Source of the DNA: Cynocephalus volans
Lineage: Eukaryota > Chordata > Mammalia > Dermoptera > Cynocephalidae
Length of the DNA: 64,000 nt
Reading direction: 5' to 3'
Assembly (NCBI RefSeq): GCF_027409185.1
Contig: NC_084463.1
Location: 47,982,907-48,046,906 of the forward strand
The notes below the pieces were generated by a model. The model did no database searches and was not told the origin of the DNA. It was given only the letters and a program-made list of their open reading frames with translations. Positions 1 through 10,560 of the stretch are shown one piece after another (the stretch's first letter is position 1; every line of letters starts with the position of its first letter). Both the position numbers and the translations under genes were made by a program.

Positions 1-719
1 TTTTAAGGAGGCACGTTATTTTTTAATTAGAAGAAAAAAATTTAAGCAATATACCAATACATAGAAAATTACTGTAAAGTAAAAATTAGGAATTATTCTT
101 GATGAGTACAACAGGTGAAAATGTATCTCGGAATATAAACTTCAGCAGAAATAATGAAGATCTCAAGATTTCCTTCAAATAATATCTCCAGGCAGGCAGG
201 ATGGTTGAGTAGAGGTGCCTGGTGCACATCTCTCCCACAAAAAAGGGCCAAAATAAATAAACAAATAAACAGCTAAATATTGATGGAAGCATCTGTGGGA
301 GAGCTCAGGAGTACAAGGGACTGGCAGGATCCTGGTGGAGCGTGAAAGCCCAGGACGGCAGCATGGAGAGAAATGAAAGGCCCCCTGCCTCAGCCACCAC
401 AGCTCTGCCACTGGAACTGGTGCAGGAGGGACATTTTCCTGTGAGGAAATGGCAAGCAGAAGGCTCATACTGGCCCCCATTCTCACCACCTTCCTGCGGG
501 CACTAAGAATGAAATCCTCCAAGGTAGAATCTTAAACCTCATTTACAAACAAGTAAACAGTCTTCCTTTTTCTGCGCTTTTTCAAAACAAATAATGTTCT
601 GGGCCAGTGAGGATTGAGACTGATAAATTCTTCATATGAGAGAAAAAATAATTAATATTAACAACCACAACACATCTAGGAGGCATGTTCAGAGAGCCAA
701 GCAGTAGGTAACTACCTGC
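1..719. other. No gene recognised; left edge of window
   Basis: This stretch is mostly A+T-rich, with a more G+C-rich patch at about 280-500. I see no long reading frame, splice-bounded exon or RNA gene that I can support. The short open frames on the minus strand match no family I recognise. The patch may be part of an unrecognised interspersed repeat. Confidence 0.4.
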
Positions 720-734
720 GATGGCCTATCCTAT

Positions 735-850
735 TTAGCTCCCACCCAAAACACATGAGGTTCATTCTGTTCCCACCTCACTTTTCAGCATAGTGAATTT
801 AGACTCAGACAGCTGCGGTGAAATTTCCAAGACACAGATAGCAGATGGCC
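735..850 (-). repeat. MIR SINE remnant (copy 1 of duplicated block)
   Basis: The plus strand reads like the reverse complement of a MIR SINE core: an exon-like 'aaggtcacacagctagtaagtggcagag' type string in degraded form (here around 815-850, with 'aagacacagatagcagatgg'). MIRs are ancient and inactive. The same degraded MIR lies at 49290-49400 at the same distance from a related LTR, which argues for block duplication rather than two independent insertions. The assignment is by eye and moderately sure. Confidence 0.45.
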
Positions 851-1189
851 GAGCCGCCACTGCGCCTTGCAGGCCATGAGGACTAGCATGCTTACCGGCT
901 GGTGCAGGAACTGGTTGGTGCTGCCCAGGGGCCAGCAGGAGCAGAGAAATGTGGTGACGTAGATGTTTCTACCCTAAAAGCCTGGTTTTGGAGACTTCAC
1001 CAGCATCATCTTCACATTGGGTGAGACAAAGAGGATGACAGTCAGTGGAAGCTCCATGAACCGCTCGGAGGACTGGGATCTGAAGGTGATACGAACAAGT
1101 GTCAGCCTTTCCGGAACTTGTACAGAAGGGGCACGGATGCTTCTAGAGAGAAATATTCTAAGTGTTGTAAAGACAATTGGGGGAAGGGG

Positions 1190-1560
1190 CACAATTAAAT
1201 AATCAGTAATTTTTAAATAATTATTTGTGAGGCCATTAGGCTGAGATGGCTCTACTGTTTTTCATTTCTAAGTTGCAAACTGACACTTAACTCAGAGTAA
1301 CATAACCTATCAGACACTGTCAACCAGACTTTAACTAAGAACTTTCCACTTAAACCAATTAATATTTTGTTTGTTTTTCTATTGTGAATACCTTGTAAAA
1401 GTTTGCCCTTCACATTCTCTTGGTGGAACCCTAAACCACTTGTGGTTTGCTGCTGTCTAATTTATGAATTGCTGTTTGTTCAAATAAACTCTTTGAATCT
1501 TTAATGTGCCGAAGCTTATTTTTAATAGTTTTGGAAACAGAAGGAGGATTCAAAAGAGAT
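1190..1560 (+). mobile_element. Old class-III-like ERV LTR 3' part with primer-binding site (copy 1)
   Basis: An LTR-like segment carries an AATAAA-type signal at about 1482 and ends near 1530. It is followed by a sequence beginning TTTTGGAAACAGAAGGAGGA that resembles the tRNA-Leu-type primer-binding site of ERV-L elements. The homologous copy at 51840-52245 has a better preserved site, TGGTATCAGAAGTAGGAT. The internal region decays beyond about 1560 and no retroviral frame is visible there. The left edge is uncertain, because homology between the two copies continues left through unrelated DNA and the MIR. Confidence 0.55.
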
Positions 1561-1839
1561 CCCTTGATGGTGACGCACTGGAGCAATAAGAAATGAGATA
1601 TGGGTCCTCGCCTGAACCCCTTGCGCTTACTGTTTTCTTGCTGTGCATTTGCAGGCCACCAATAGTAGGTCCCACTTGGATCCAAGCTCAGCAACTTAAC
1701 ATTCTGAGATCTCTAACCCTGCAGGCTATTGTAGGTACCTAGAATTTTAATGGAGGTGTCAGGACAATGATTTGTTACATGAAGTGGCCTCATAAAGACT
1801 TGCCCACAATAACAAAAATTTTTTAAAAAACACTTGTAA

Positions 1840-2016
1840 AGGTGTTACTGGGCCTAGGATGCCAGGTTCTTTGGGGGTCAATGTCATAGAAATGAACACT
1901 GAAACCACAGAGAGAGTGAGCAATCTAAGTTTACTGAAAGACTGCTGTGCACACAGGAGTCAACACAAAGGATGAGCGTTGCTCCCTGAGTGCTCAGTGC
2001 AAGTGGTTCTTAAGGC
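1840..2016 (-). mobile_element. LTR-like sequence, interrupted by an L1
   Basis: Between the ERV remnant and the L1 at 2032 the sequence has features of an antisense LTR, and it may continue on the far side of the L1 (3212-3420). I cannot name the family, and the evidence is weak: texture and position, not a clear TG...CA pair. Confidence 0.25.
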
Positions 2017-2938
2017 AAAAGAAAAGGGCTGAACTAATTTACAGTCCCACCAACAGTGTAGAAGCGTTCCCCTTTCCCCACATCCTTGCCAGCATTTGTT
2101 GTTCAGTCTTTTTGATAATGGCCAGTCTAACCGGGGTGAGATGATATCTCAATGCGGTTTTGGTTTGCGTTTCTCTGATGACTAGTCATGTTGAGCATTC
2201 TTTCATGTACCAGTATGCCATTTGTTTGTCTTCCTTTGAAAAATATCTATTCATCTCCTTTGCCCATTTTTTGATTGGATTATTTGGGGTTTTTTTTTTT
2301 TACTGTATAGTGTGCTTTATATATTCTGGATATTAATCCCTTGTTGGATGTATAGTTTGCAAATATTTTCTCCCATTCCATAGGGTGTCTTTCTGTTCTG
2401 CTGATTGTTTCTTTTGCTGTACAGAAACTTTTTCATTTGATATAGTCCCACTTGTTTATCTTTTGTTTTGTTGCTTGTGCTTTTGGGGTCTTCTTCATAA
2501 GTAAATTAGTACAGCCATTATGGAAAACAGTATGGAGTTTCCTCAGACTACAAATGGAACTACCATATGATCCAGCTATCCCACACTTGGCATGTATCCA
2601 AAGGAGTGGAAATCATCATGCTGAAGGGACAGCTGCACTCCCATGTTCACCACAGCTCTATCTATGATGGCCAAAATACGGAACCAGCCTAAGTGCTCTT
2701 TGACAGATGGCTAGATAAGGAAAATATGGTATATATACACAATTAAATACTACTCAGCCATAAAAATGAATGAAATTATGGCATTTGCATCAACAAGGAG
2801 GAGTCTGGAGAAAATTATCTTAAGTGAAATACGGCAGACAAAGAAAGAAATCCTGCATGTTCTCACTCATAACTAGGTGATAAGAAAGAAGGAAGGAAGG
2901 AAGGAAAGAAGGAAGGAAGGAGAGAGAAAGAAAGAGAG

Positions 2939-3005
<67 letters not shown>

Positions 3006-3211
3006 GGAAGAAAGAAAGAAAGAAAAGACCAAAACAATATGTTCAACTTTCAGGAGAGAACAAACCTAAGGATACTAGAGATTGGGGGAAGCAGGTGGAG
3101 GTTTGGTAGGGATAGTTTGGATAAAGGGCATAAAGAAAAATCACAATTTGCAATAATGAATATGATTATAATAAATAATAAAAATTTTTTAGAAAAGAAA
3201 GAAAAGAGCTG
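2017..3211 (+). mobile_element. L1 LINE 3' end with inverted 5' segment (twin-priming structure)
   Basis: Positions 2032-2501 are L1 ORF2 C-terminal sequence in antisense. From about 2502 the same element continues in sense through the end of ORF2 and the 3' UTR to an A-rich tail at about 3180-3196. The two pieces meet at the same L1 coordinate: the antisense part starts at the complement of GTAAATTAGT and the sense part begins with that same string. This is the signature of twin priming during target-primed reverse transcription. An imperfect target-site duplication flanks it, AAAGAAAAGGGCTG near 2018-2031 and AAAGAAAAGAGCTG at 3198-3211. The element is 5'-truncated and has no working ORF2. 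Confidence 0.85.
2881..3028 (+). repeat. (GAAA)n/(GGAA)n purine tract inside L1 3' UTR
   Basis: About 148 bp of GGAA and GAAA repeats follow the end of L1 ORF2 and precede the distal 3' UTR. A shorter version sits at the same place in the L1 ending at 24985, so the tract belongs to this L1 subfamily and is not an unrelated microsatellite. Any long open frame across it is an artefact of the repeat. Confidence 0.9.
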
Positions 3212-3442
3212 GGTAGAGGGCTTGGGAAAGAGGACGAGATCTCTAATCTCATGGTGGGGTCTTTGCCAGTTGATCACGAGGCAACTACTTTCATCTTCAG
3301 CAGGTGGGGGCTTCGTCGTTCTTTTGAGGCCTGTAGGAGGAGGTTTACACGGGATTAAGCATCGCTGGGTAATGCTGTGCTTGTGGGAAGGGGACATACA
3401 GGCTGGTCGTTAAGGCTTATCTTTAACTCCTGCCCTCCGTGA

Positions 3443-3900
3443 TGTTTCCTGGGACAGGACATGTTCTGTTGCCTCTTGTGTCCCTGCTGCATTTCCAGCA
3501 CATAGACTACTACTGGGTTCTCAGTGTGGACAACAAAATGGAGTCTGTCCTGTCAGCCTTATCCTTCCTCCTGCCTCATGTGCCTTTCTACTCCTTTAGG
3601 AGCCCTCCACAGCTCACATCCTTCTCCCTCCTCTTTCCATTTCTCATGTTTCATTCCTTCAATCCCCTCTTTAAAACCCCTCAGTAAATCTGAGTCTTTG
3701 AGATGGCTTTAGTCTGGCCATTTTCCTTCAGGCTTACTGGAGAGATGGGTTAGGCCAATGTCTCTCCTCAGGTCACCGATATTCCTGAATAAATGCTGAC
3801 TTTCCATTCCAACCACCATTTGACTTTTGGGTTGTTTGTTTTTGTTTGAGGGGAGGCAGCTGGACTTGGGTTTGGTGACAGATTTGGGGGAGCTTCAGAC
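3443..3900 (+). mobile_element. ERV1-like LTR with tRNA-Pro-like primer site
   Basis: This LTR-like segment ends in ...GGTGACA at 3880. It carries polyadenylation-type signals (AATAAA at about 3788) and is followed at 3885 by TGGGGGAGC, which resembles the start of a tRNA-Pro primer-binding site. Its 3' third is clearly related to the LTR at 49696-50298, sharing a 'ccatttgacttctgggttt' type motif. Almost no internal sequence follows, because an old L1 starts by about 3925. The 5' boundary (TG near 3443) is a guess. Confidence 0.55.
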
Positions 3901-3919
3901 AGTAGCAAAGTGCCCTCTC

Positions 3920-4674
3920 CATAGCAGTTTCTCAAACAACTGCAGACAGAACTGCCATGTGGTCCAGCATTCTCACCACTGGGTATATACCCAATGGGAA
4001 AAAATCAACATGTCAAAGGGATACCTGAACTCCCATATTTATCACAGCTCTGTTCACAGTGGCTGGGATTTGGTACCAATCTAAATGCCCACCAACGGAT
4101 GATCGGATAAAGAAATGTGGTATATACACACAATGAAATACCACTCATCCATAGGGGAAAAAATCATTCTGTGAAACACAGCAACATGGTTGAGCTTGGA
4201 GAGAATTGTGTTAAGTGAAATAAGCCAGGCATGGAATAAGAAATGACACGTTTTCACTCAAATGTGGGAGTATATAATCATAACCATAATAATAACAATA
4301 AAGTTGAACTTTTAGAAGTAAAGAGAACTTTAGTTACTAGAGGAAGGAAAAAGGAGGGGATGGGGGATAGTGAGAGGTTGGTTAATAGATACAATATTAC
4401 AGCTAAATAGGAAAATTAAGTTCTATTCATGCACAGTAGTGCTAGGCATGTCTAGTTAACAGTAATCTATTGTATGTTGTGCGATGGCTAAAAGAGAGGC
4501 GCTTAAATGTTCTCATCACACACAAACACAAAAAGACAAATTTTTCAATGATGAATTTGCTAACCACACTGATTTGATCACTATTCTTTGTACATGTACT
4601 GAAATATAACTGTGTACTCCACAAATATGTAAAATCAATACATTTCAATTAAATTTTTAAATATTAGAAAAAAG
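3920..4674 (+). mobile_element. Old L1 3' end, sense
   Basis: Degraded L1 ORF2 C-terminal coding sequence runs from about 3925 (the 'CTGGGTATATACCCAA' type block at about 3978) through the 'TTAAGTGAAATAAGCCAGGCA' type block near 4210 to a 3' UTR. It ends in A/T-rich tail sequence near 4670. Divergence from the younger L1s in the window is high. Confidence 0.75.
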
Positions 4675-4675
4675 T

Positions 4676-5245
4676 AGTTTTTTTCCCTTTTCATTGTTGC
4701 ATAGTGTTTCATTGTGTGGATGTATCCCAATTTATTTGTCCGTTTGATTTTTGATGGACATTGGTTTGATTTTTTTAATTTTGGCTATTACACATCAAGC
4801 CACCATGGACCTTCATGTACAAATCTTTATATGGAATATGTATTCATTTCTGTTGAGTGGATACCCAGGAATGGAATGGCTGGGTCAAATCATAGGTATA
4901 ATTTTTTTAAGAAACTGCCAAACTGGCTTTCAAAGTGATTGTGCCACCCTGAATTGCTATTGGCAATGTATAAGAATTCCAATTGCCTTCACAAACGCTC
5001 GATATTGTCAATCTTTGTGATTTTAGGCATTCTGGTGGTGTGTGGTGACCTCTTGTGGCGATTTTGATTTGTACTCTCTAATGGCAAGTAATGATCTTTG
5101 TATATGCTCATTTGTCATCCATATATCTTCTTTGTAGAAGTAGCTGTTCAGTTATTTTGCCCATTTTTAGTAAAGGCTGTCTTCTTTTTTATTTAGAAGA
5201 TGTATTTTTATTTTCTAGATAGAAATCCTTTGTCTGATTAAAGTT
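4676..5245 (-). mobile_element. Old L1 fragment, antisense
   Basis: The reverse complement reads as ORF2 C-terminal sequence of an old L1. Blocks matching 'TGGATACCCAGGAATGG' and the region encoding the end of ORF2 are recognisable around 4720-4970. It is heavily decayed, with no usable frame. Confidence 0.6.
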
Positions 5246-5400
5246 TTTCAAAGATTTTCATGAAGGACACTCTGTCTTCCACATGCACAGATCCCTAATG
5301 GGTTTGGACTTTGTGATCTGACCACCAGACCCCAGTTCTCTGGTGGCTCTTGGTTCTGACACTGACTGTATGTTCCTCCTTTTTCCTTCTAGTATAAAAA

Positions 5401-5591
5401 TATTTTTACCCTGAACCTAGAGGAGATCTGCATGATGTAGACACTTCAGCCAGGCACGAGGGAGAAGCTGGGGCAGTCCCTGGGGCCAGCTCTCCAGGGT
5501 AGAACCATCCCGCACTTCTCCACCTTCCATTGCTTATACTGGGACTTCACCTCCTTCCCACAGTTCCTGGATCAGCTCTTCAGTAGGTGAG
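5401..5591 (+). other. Exon-like remnant of unknown origin
   Basis: A pyrimidine-rich run ending in AG at about 5391 is followed by about 190 bp, then a sequence that reads like a splice donor (GTAGGTGAGTG near 5585). The plus-strand translation has one in-frame stop and matches no family I recognise. It could be a decayed exon, a non-coding exon, or chance. Only the splice-like flanks support it. Confidence 0.15.
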
Positions 5592-5607
5592 TGTCTGTTT
5601 CCTCCAA

Positions 5608-5790
5608 GGCACAGTGGTAACTCTGCCACCTACTGGTGTCTTGGGGATGTCACTGAAGCACCCTGAGATGCAGTCTGCTCCTCCAAAAAAGTGGGGTGGC
5701 AATAGGATGAACCTTATAGACTTTTGTAGTGACTAAATGGCTTAAGACATGGCAAGCAGATACCTAGTGCCCGGCTGTGTGTACAGATCT
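5608..5790 (+). repeat. MIR SINE remnant, sense
   Basis: The degraded MIR consensus order is visible: 'aactctgccacctactggtg' near 5621, a 'gtgggg..aataggatgaacctta' block near 5690, then 'gtgactaaatgg' and 'acctagtgcccggc' near 5762. This is an ancient, inactive SINE. Confidence 0.6.
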
Positions 5791-6104
5791 GCAGGACGTG
5801 TTGTAGTTGTTCACATTTATTACTTTTATTCCCCATTTCCCTAAAGAAGCTCTCTTCCTCATGCCTCGGTGCATCATCAGGTGATCCATCTTACGGACTC
5901 AGTGACTCACCCCATCATTTCTCTCCTCATTACCTTTGCTTTCAACTGATTGTCTCTGATGCCCTGTTTTCCTTTAGAAATTGTGGTCAACATTTATTAA
6001 CAGACTAAAATCTAATATAAACTGTTACAATGCAATTTAATCATTTTGTATAAGTTTTAGACTGGTTAAATATCATTATTCTGAAAAATAACTTAAATTA
6101 TAGC

Positions 6105-9100
6105 TATTTTTAATTTTTTATTTTAATTTATCAATATGCAGTATATTTGATTTTCATGTCCCTTTATCAATTTCTCCTTTTCTTCCCTTCCTCTCCCTCC
6201 TCCCCCATCAACATCATATCTGTTCACGTGTCTTAACAAAATCAAGGAATTGTGATTGTTCTGTCTGCTTCCCCCCATTCATTTATTTACTTATTTTTAT
6301 TAGTTCCCACAAATAAGTGAGAACGTGCAATATTTCTCTTTCTGTGGATGGCTTATTTCACTTAATATAATTTTTTCTAAGTCCATCCATGTTGCTGCGA
6401 ATGGTAGTATTCTTTTTTTTTTTATAACTGAGTAGTATTCCATTGTGTATATATACCGCATTTTCCCTATCCACTCATCTGATGATGGACATTTAGGCTG
6501 GTTCCAACTCTTGGCTATTGCAAATAATGGTGCAATAAACATGGGAGTGCAGGTATCCCTTCAACATGAAGATTTCCATTCCTCTGGGTATATTCCAGCA
6601 GTGGGATAGCTGGGTCATATGGTAGATCTATCTGCAATTGTTTGAGGAACCTCCGTACCATTTTCCATAGAGGCTGCACCATTTTGCAGTCCCACCAACA
6701 GCGTAGCATGTTCCTTTTTCTCCACATCCTCCCCAGCATTTGTCGTTTTCAGTCTTTTGGATATTAGCCATCCTCTCTGGAGTGAGATGGTATCTCAGAG
6801 TGGTCTTGATTTGCATTTCCCAAATGCTGAGTGATGTTGAGCATTTTTCCATGTGTCTGCTAGTCATTCACGTGTCTTTCTTGGAGAAATGCCTATTTAG
6901 CTCCCTTGCCCATTTTTTGATTGGGTTACTTGGTATTTTTTACTGTTAAGTTGAGTTCCTTGTATATTCTTGAGATTAATCCTTTGTCAGGTCTATATTT
7001 TGCAAATATTTTCTATGACTTTGTTGATTGTCTTTTTCTCTGTTGTTTCTTTTGCTGTGCAGAAGCATTTTAGTTTGATATAATCCCATTTGTTTATTTT
7101 TCCTTCAGTTGCCTGTGCTTTGGGGGTGCTATTCATAAAGTCTGTACCCACTCCTAGTTTCTGGAGTGTTTCACCCATGTTTTCTTTAAGGAGATTTATT
7201 GTTTCAGGATTTATATTTAATTCTTTAATACATTTTGAGTTGATTTTGGTATATGGTGAGAGGTACAGATTTGCTTTCATTCTCCTCCATATGGATATCC
7301 AATTTTCCCAACACCATTTACTGAAGAGGCAGTCTCTTTCCCAGTGTGTGGTCTTGGCTCCTTTGTCAAAGATCAGATGGCTGTATGTGCATGAGTTGAT
7401 TTCTAGATTCTCTATTCTGTTCCATTGGTCCAGTGTCTGTTTTTATGCCAGTACCATGCTGTTTTGATTACTATTGCTTTATAGTATATTTTAAAGTCAG
7501 GTAGTGTTATGCTTCCAGCTTTCTTTTTTTTCTCTGAATTGCTTTGACTATTTGTGGTCTTTTGTTCTTCCATATGAATGTTAAAAATGTTTACTCCAAT
7601 TTTGAGAAAAATGTCATTGGAATTTTGATGGGGATTACATTTAATCTGTAGATCATTTGGGGTAGTGTGGACATTTTTCCTTCTCTTCCCTGATTGCTCT
7701 GGCTAGTACTTCCAGCACTATATTGAACAGAAGTATTGAGAGTGGGCATCCTTGTATTCTTTCTATTCTTAAGGAAAAGGCTTTCAATTTTTCTCCATTC
7801 AGGATGTTGGCAGTGGGTTTGTCATATATGGCTTTAATTGTGTTGTGATACTTTCCTTCTATACCCAATTTATAGAGAGTCTTTATCATGAATGAATGTT
7901 GAATTTTGTCAAATGTTTTTTCAGCATCTATAGAGATGGGCATATGGTCTTTGTCTTTGATTTTATTGATGGGGTGTATCACATGTATTGATTTGCTTAC
8001 ATTGAACCACCCTTGCATCCCTGGGATGAATCCCACTTGATCATGGTGGATGTACTCTATTAGGTAGTATTTTATTGAGGATTTTTGCATCTCTATCCAT
8101 CAACGGTATTGGCCTGTATTATTCTTTTTTTGTTGTATCTTTTTCTGGTTTTGGTATCAGGGTGAATTTTGCCTCAAAGAATGAGTTTGGGAGAATGACC
8201 TCTGTTTAAATTTTTTGGAATAGTTTGTGGAGAGTTGGTAGTAATTCTTCTTTAATGGTTCGGTGGAATTCTGCAGTGAAGCCATTCAGTCCCAGGCTTT
8301 TCTTTGTTGGGAGACTGCTGATAACAGCTTCAATCTCTTTGATTGTTACTGGTCTGTTCAGATTATCTATGTCTTCTTTTCTCAGTATTGGTAGTTTGTG
8401 TGTGTCAAAAAATGTATTCATTTCCTCCAGGCTTTCAAATTTGTTGGTGTATAGTTGTTTAGAGTAGTCTCTAATGATTCCTTGTATTTCTGAGGTATCA
8501 CTTGTAATATCACCATTTTCATTTCTAATTTTTGCTATTTGAGTCTTCCCTCTTCTTTTTTTCATTAGCCTTGCTAATGGTTTGTCAATTTTATTTATCT
8601 TTTCAAAAAAACACCTTTTTGTTTCATTGATGTGTTTTATCATTTTCTGTGTTTCTATTTCATTTAGTTCTGCTCTGATCTTAATTGTTTCTTTACATCT
8701 ATTAACTTTGGGTTTGGATTGTTCCTGCTTTTCTAATTCTTTAAGATGAAGTGTTAAGTTGTTTGCTTGCCATCTTTCCATTCTTCTGAGGTAAGCATTT
8801 AGTGCAATAAATTTCTCCCTTAGCACTGCTTTTGCAGTATCTGACAGGTTTTGTATGACGTGTCATTATTTTCATAAGTTTCAATAAATTTTTTGATTCT
8901 CTGTTTAATTTTTTCTTGAACCCATGTGTCATTAAGTAGAATGTTGTTTAATTTCCATGTATTTGCATAGTTTCCAGAGTTTATTTGTTATTGATTTCTA
9001 GTTTTAATCCATTGTGGTTAAAAAAAAATACATGGAATAATTCGAATTTTTAAAAATTTTTTGAGAATTATTTGTTACCTAGCATGTGGTCTATCCTGGA

Positions 9101-10560
9101 GAATGTTTCATGTGCTGAAGAGAAGAATTAATTTTCTAACATTATTGGATGAAATGTTCTGTATACATCTGCCAAGTCCAGTTGGTCTGAAGTGCTATTT
9201 AGGTCTTGTTTTTCTCTGCAGATTTTTTGCATAGATCTGTCCAATGTGGAGAGTGGGGTGTTTCCATCCCCAGCTATTTTGGCATTAGTGTCTATATCTT
9301 TCTTAGGTCTAATAGTGTTTGTTTTATGAATCTGGCTGCTCCAAAGTTGGGTGCATATATATTTATGATTGTTATGTCTTCTTGTTTGGTAGACCCTTTT
9401 ATCACAATATAGAGGCCTTCTTTATCTTTTTTTGTGGTTTTTGGTTTAAAGTCCACTGTATCTGATATAAGAATAGCTACTCCAAGTCTTTCTTCATCTC
9501 TGTTTGCGTGGTATATCTTTTTCCATCCTTTCACTCTTGGTGTATGTTTTTTTTTTACAGGTGAGGTGGGTCTTTTGAAGGCAGCATATTGTTGGGTCCA
9601 TCTTTTTAATCCAATCAGTCAGTCTGTGTCTTTTGAGTGGAGAATTCAAAGCTTTTAGATTAAAGGTTATTGTTGAAAGATATTGATTTACTCCTGGCAT
9701 TATACTAATTTTTCTTTGGATGTTTTAAATATGTGTTCCTTTCTTTCTGATTTACTTATTTTCTTCTGTGTTTGTTGTTTTCTTAGAATAGTGGATGAAC
9801 TTTGTTTCTGTCTTTATTATTAACATTTTGTTTTACTAGTGGATTCTGTTCTACTTTGAATATTCATGGTAGAGATGGTTGTTTTTCAGGTATGAAACCC
9901 AGTACTCCCTGGAGAATTTCTTGTAAGGCTGGTCATGAGGTAGTGAATTCCCACAATTTTTGCTTGTCTGGGAAATATACTATTTGTCCTTTGTTTTGGA
10001 AGGATAGCCTTGCTGGGTAAAGTATTCTTGGCCAGCAAATTTTGTCTTTTATTATTTTGAATATATCATTCCATTCTCTTCTGGCTTTTAGGGTTTCTGA
10101 GGAAAAGTCTGATGATAGTCTGATAGGGGTTCCCTTATAGGTGGCGTCATGCTTCTCTTGCAGCTTTTAAGATTCTCTCTTTGTCTTTGAGTTTTGCCAA
10201 TTTAACTATAAAATATCATGGAGAGGACTTTTTGGGGTTGAATATATTGGGAGATCTTTGAGCTTCCTAAATCTGAAGATCTGTATCTCTCCATATAGCT
10301 GGGAAATTTTCTGCTATTATTTTATTGAATATGTTTGCAATGCTATTTCCTTTTTCTTCCCTCCTGTGGAATCCCCATAATTTGGATATTGGAGTGCTAG
10401 AGGTTGTCTGTTATCTCGCTTAGATTTTCTTCACATTTTAAAATTCATTTTTCTTTTCTTTTTTTGTCCACCTGTGTTATTTTGAACATGCCATCTTTAA
10501 GGTCAGATATTCTCTCTTCTACTTGATCTAGCCTGCTGGTTAAGCACTCTGTTGTGTGAG
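6105..10560 (-). mobile_element. Long antisense L1, 5'-truncated in ORF1, with internal deletion
   Basis: On the minus strand the element runs from ORF1 C-terminal sequence (about 10560-9800), through the inter-ORF region and ORF2, to a 3' UTR with a T-rich (poly(A) complement) end near 6105. ORF2 pieces are readable: the endonuclease N-terminus at 9700-9292 (with the 'LNSPLKRHRLTDWI' and 'NIYAPN' blocks), the pre-RT and RT thumb region at 8826-8206, RT with '[13 protein letters not shown]' at 8090-7653, and C-terminal pieces at 7280-6993 and 6867-6300. Near 7683 the frame jumps from '[12 protein letters not shown]' straight to sequence normally about 400 bp downstream. The FADD catalytic box is therefore deleted. 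Stops and frameshifts are numerous, so the element is dead. Confidence 0.9.

Noticed and set aside
1017..1202. Short open frames on both strands as a coding exon
   Set aside because: The paralogous block at 49500-49690 does not keep the frame.
2881..3028. CRISPR-like direct repeats
   Set aside because: Unit is 4 bp with no spacers, and the genome is mammalian.
2877..3413. Long open frame rich in Lys/Glu/Arg
   Set aside because: It is translation of the GAAA tract and L1 3' UTR. There is no coding evidence.
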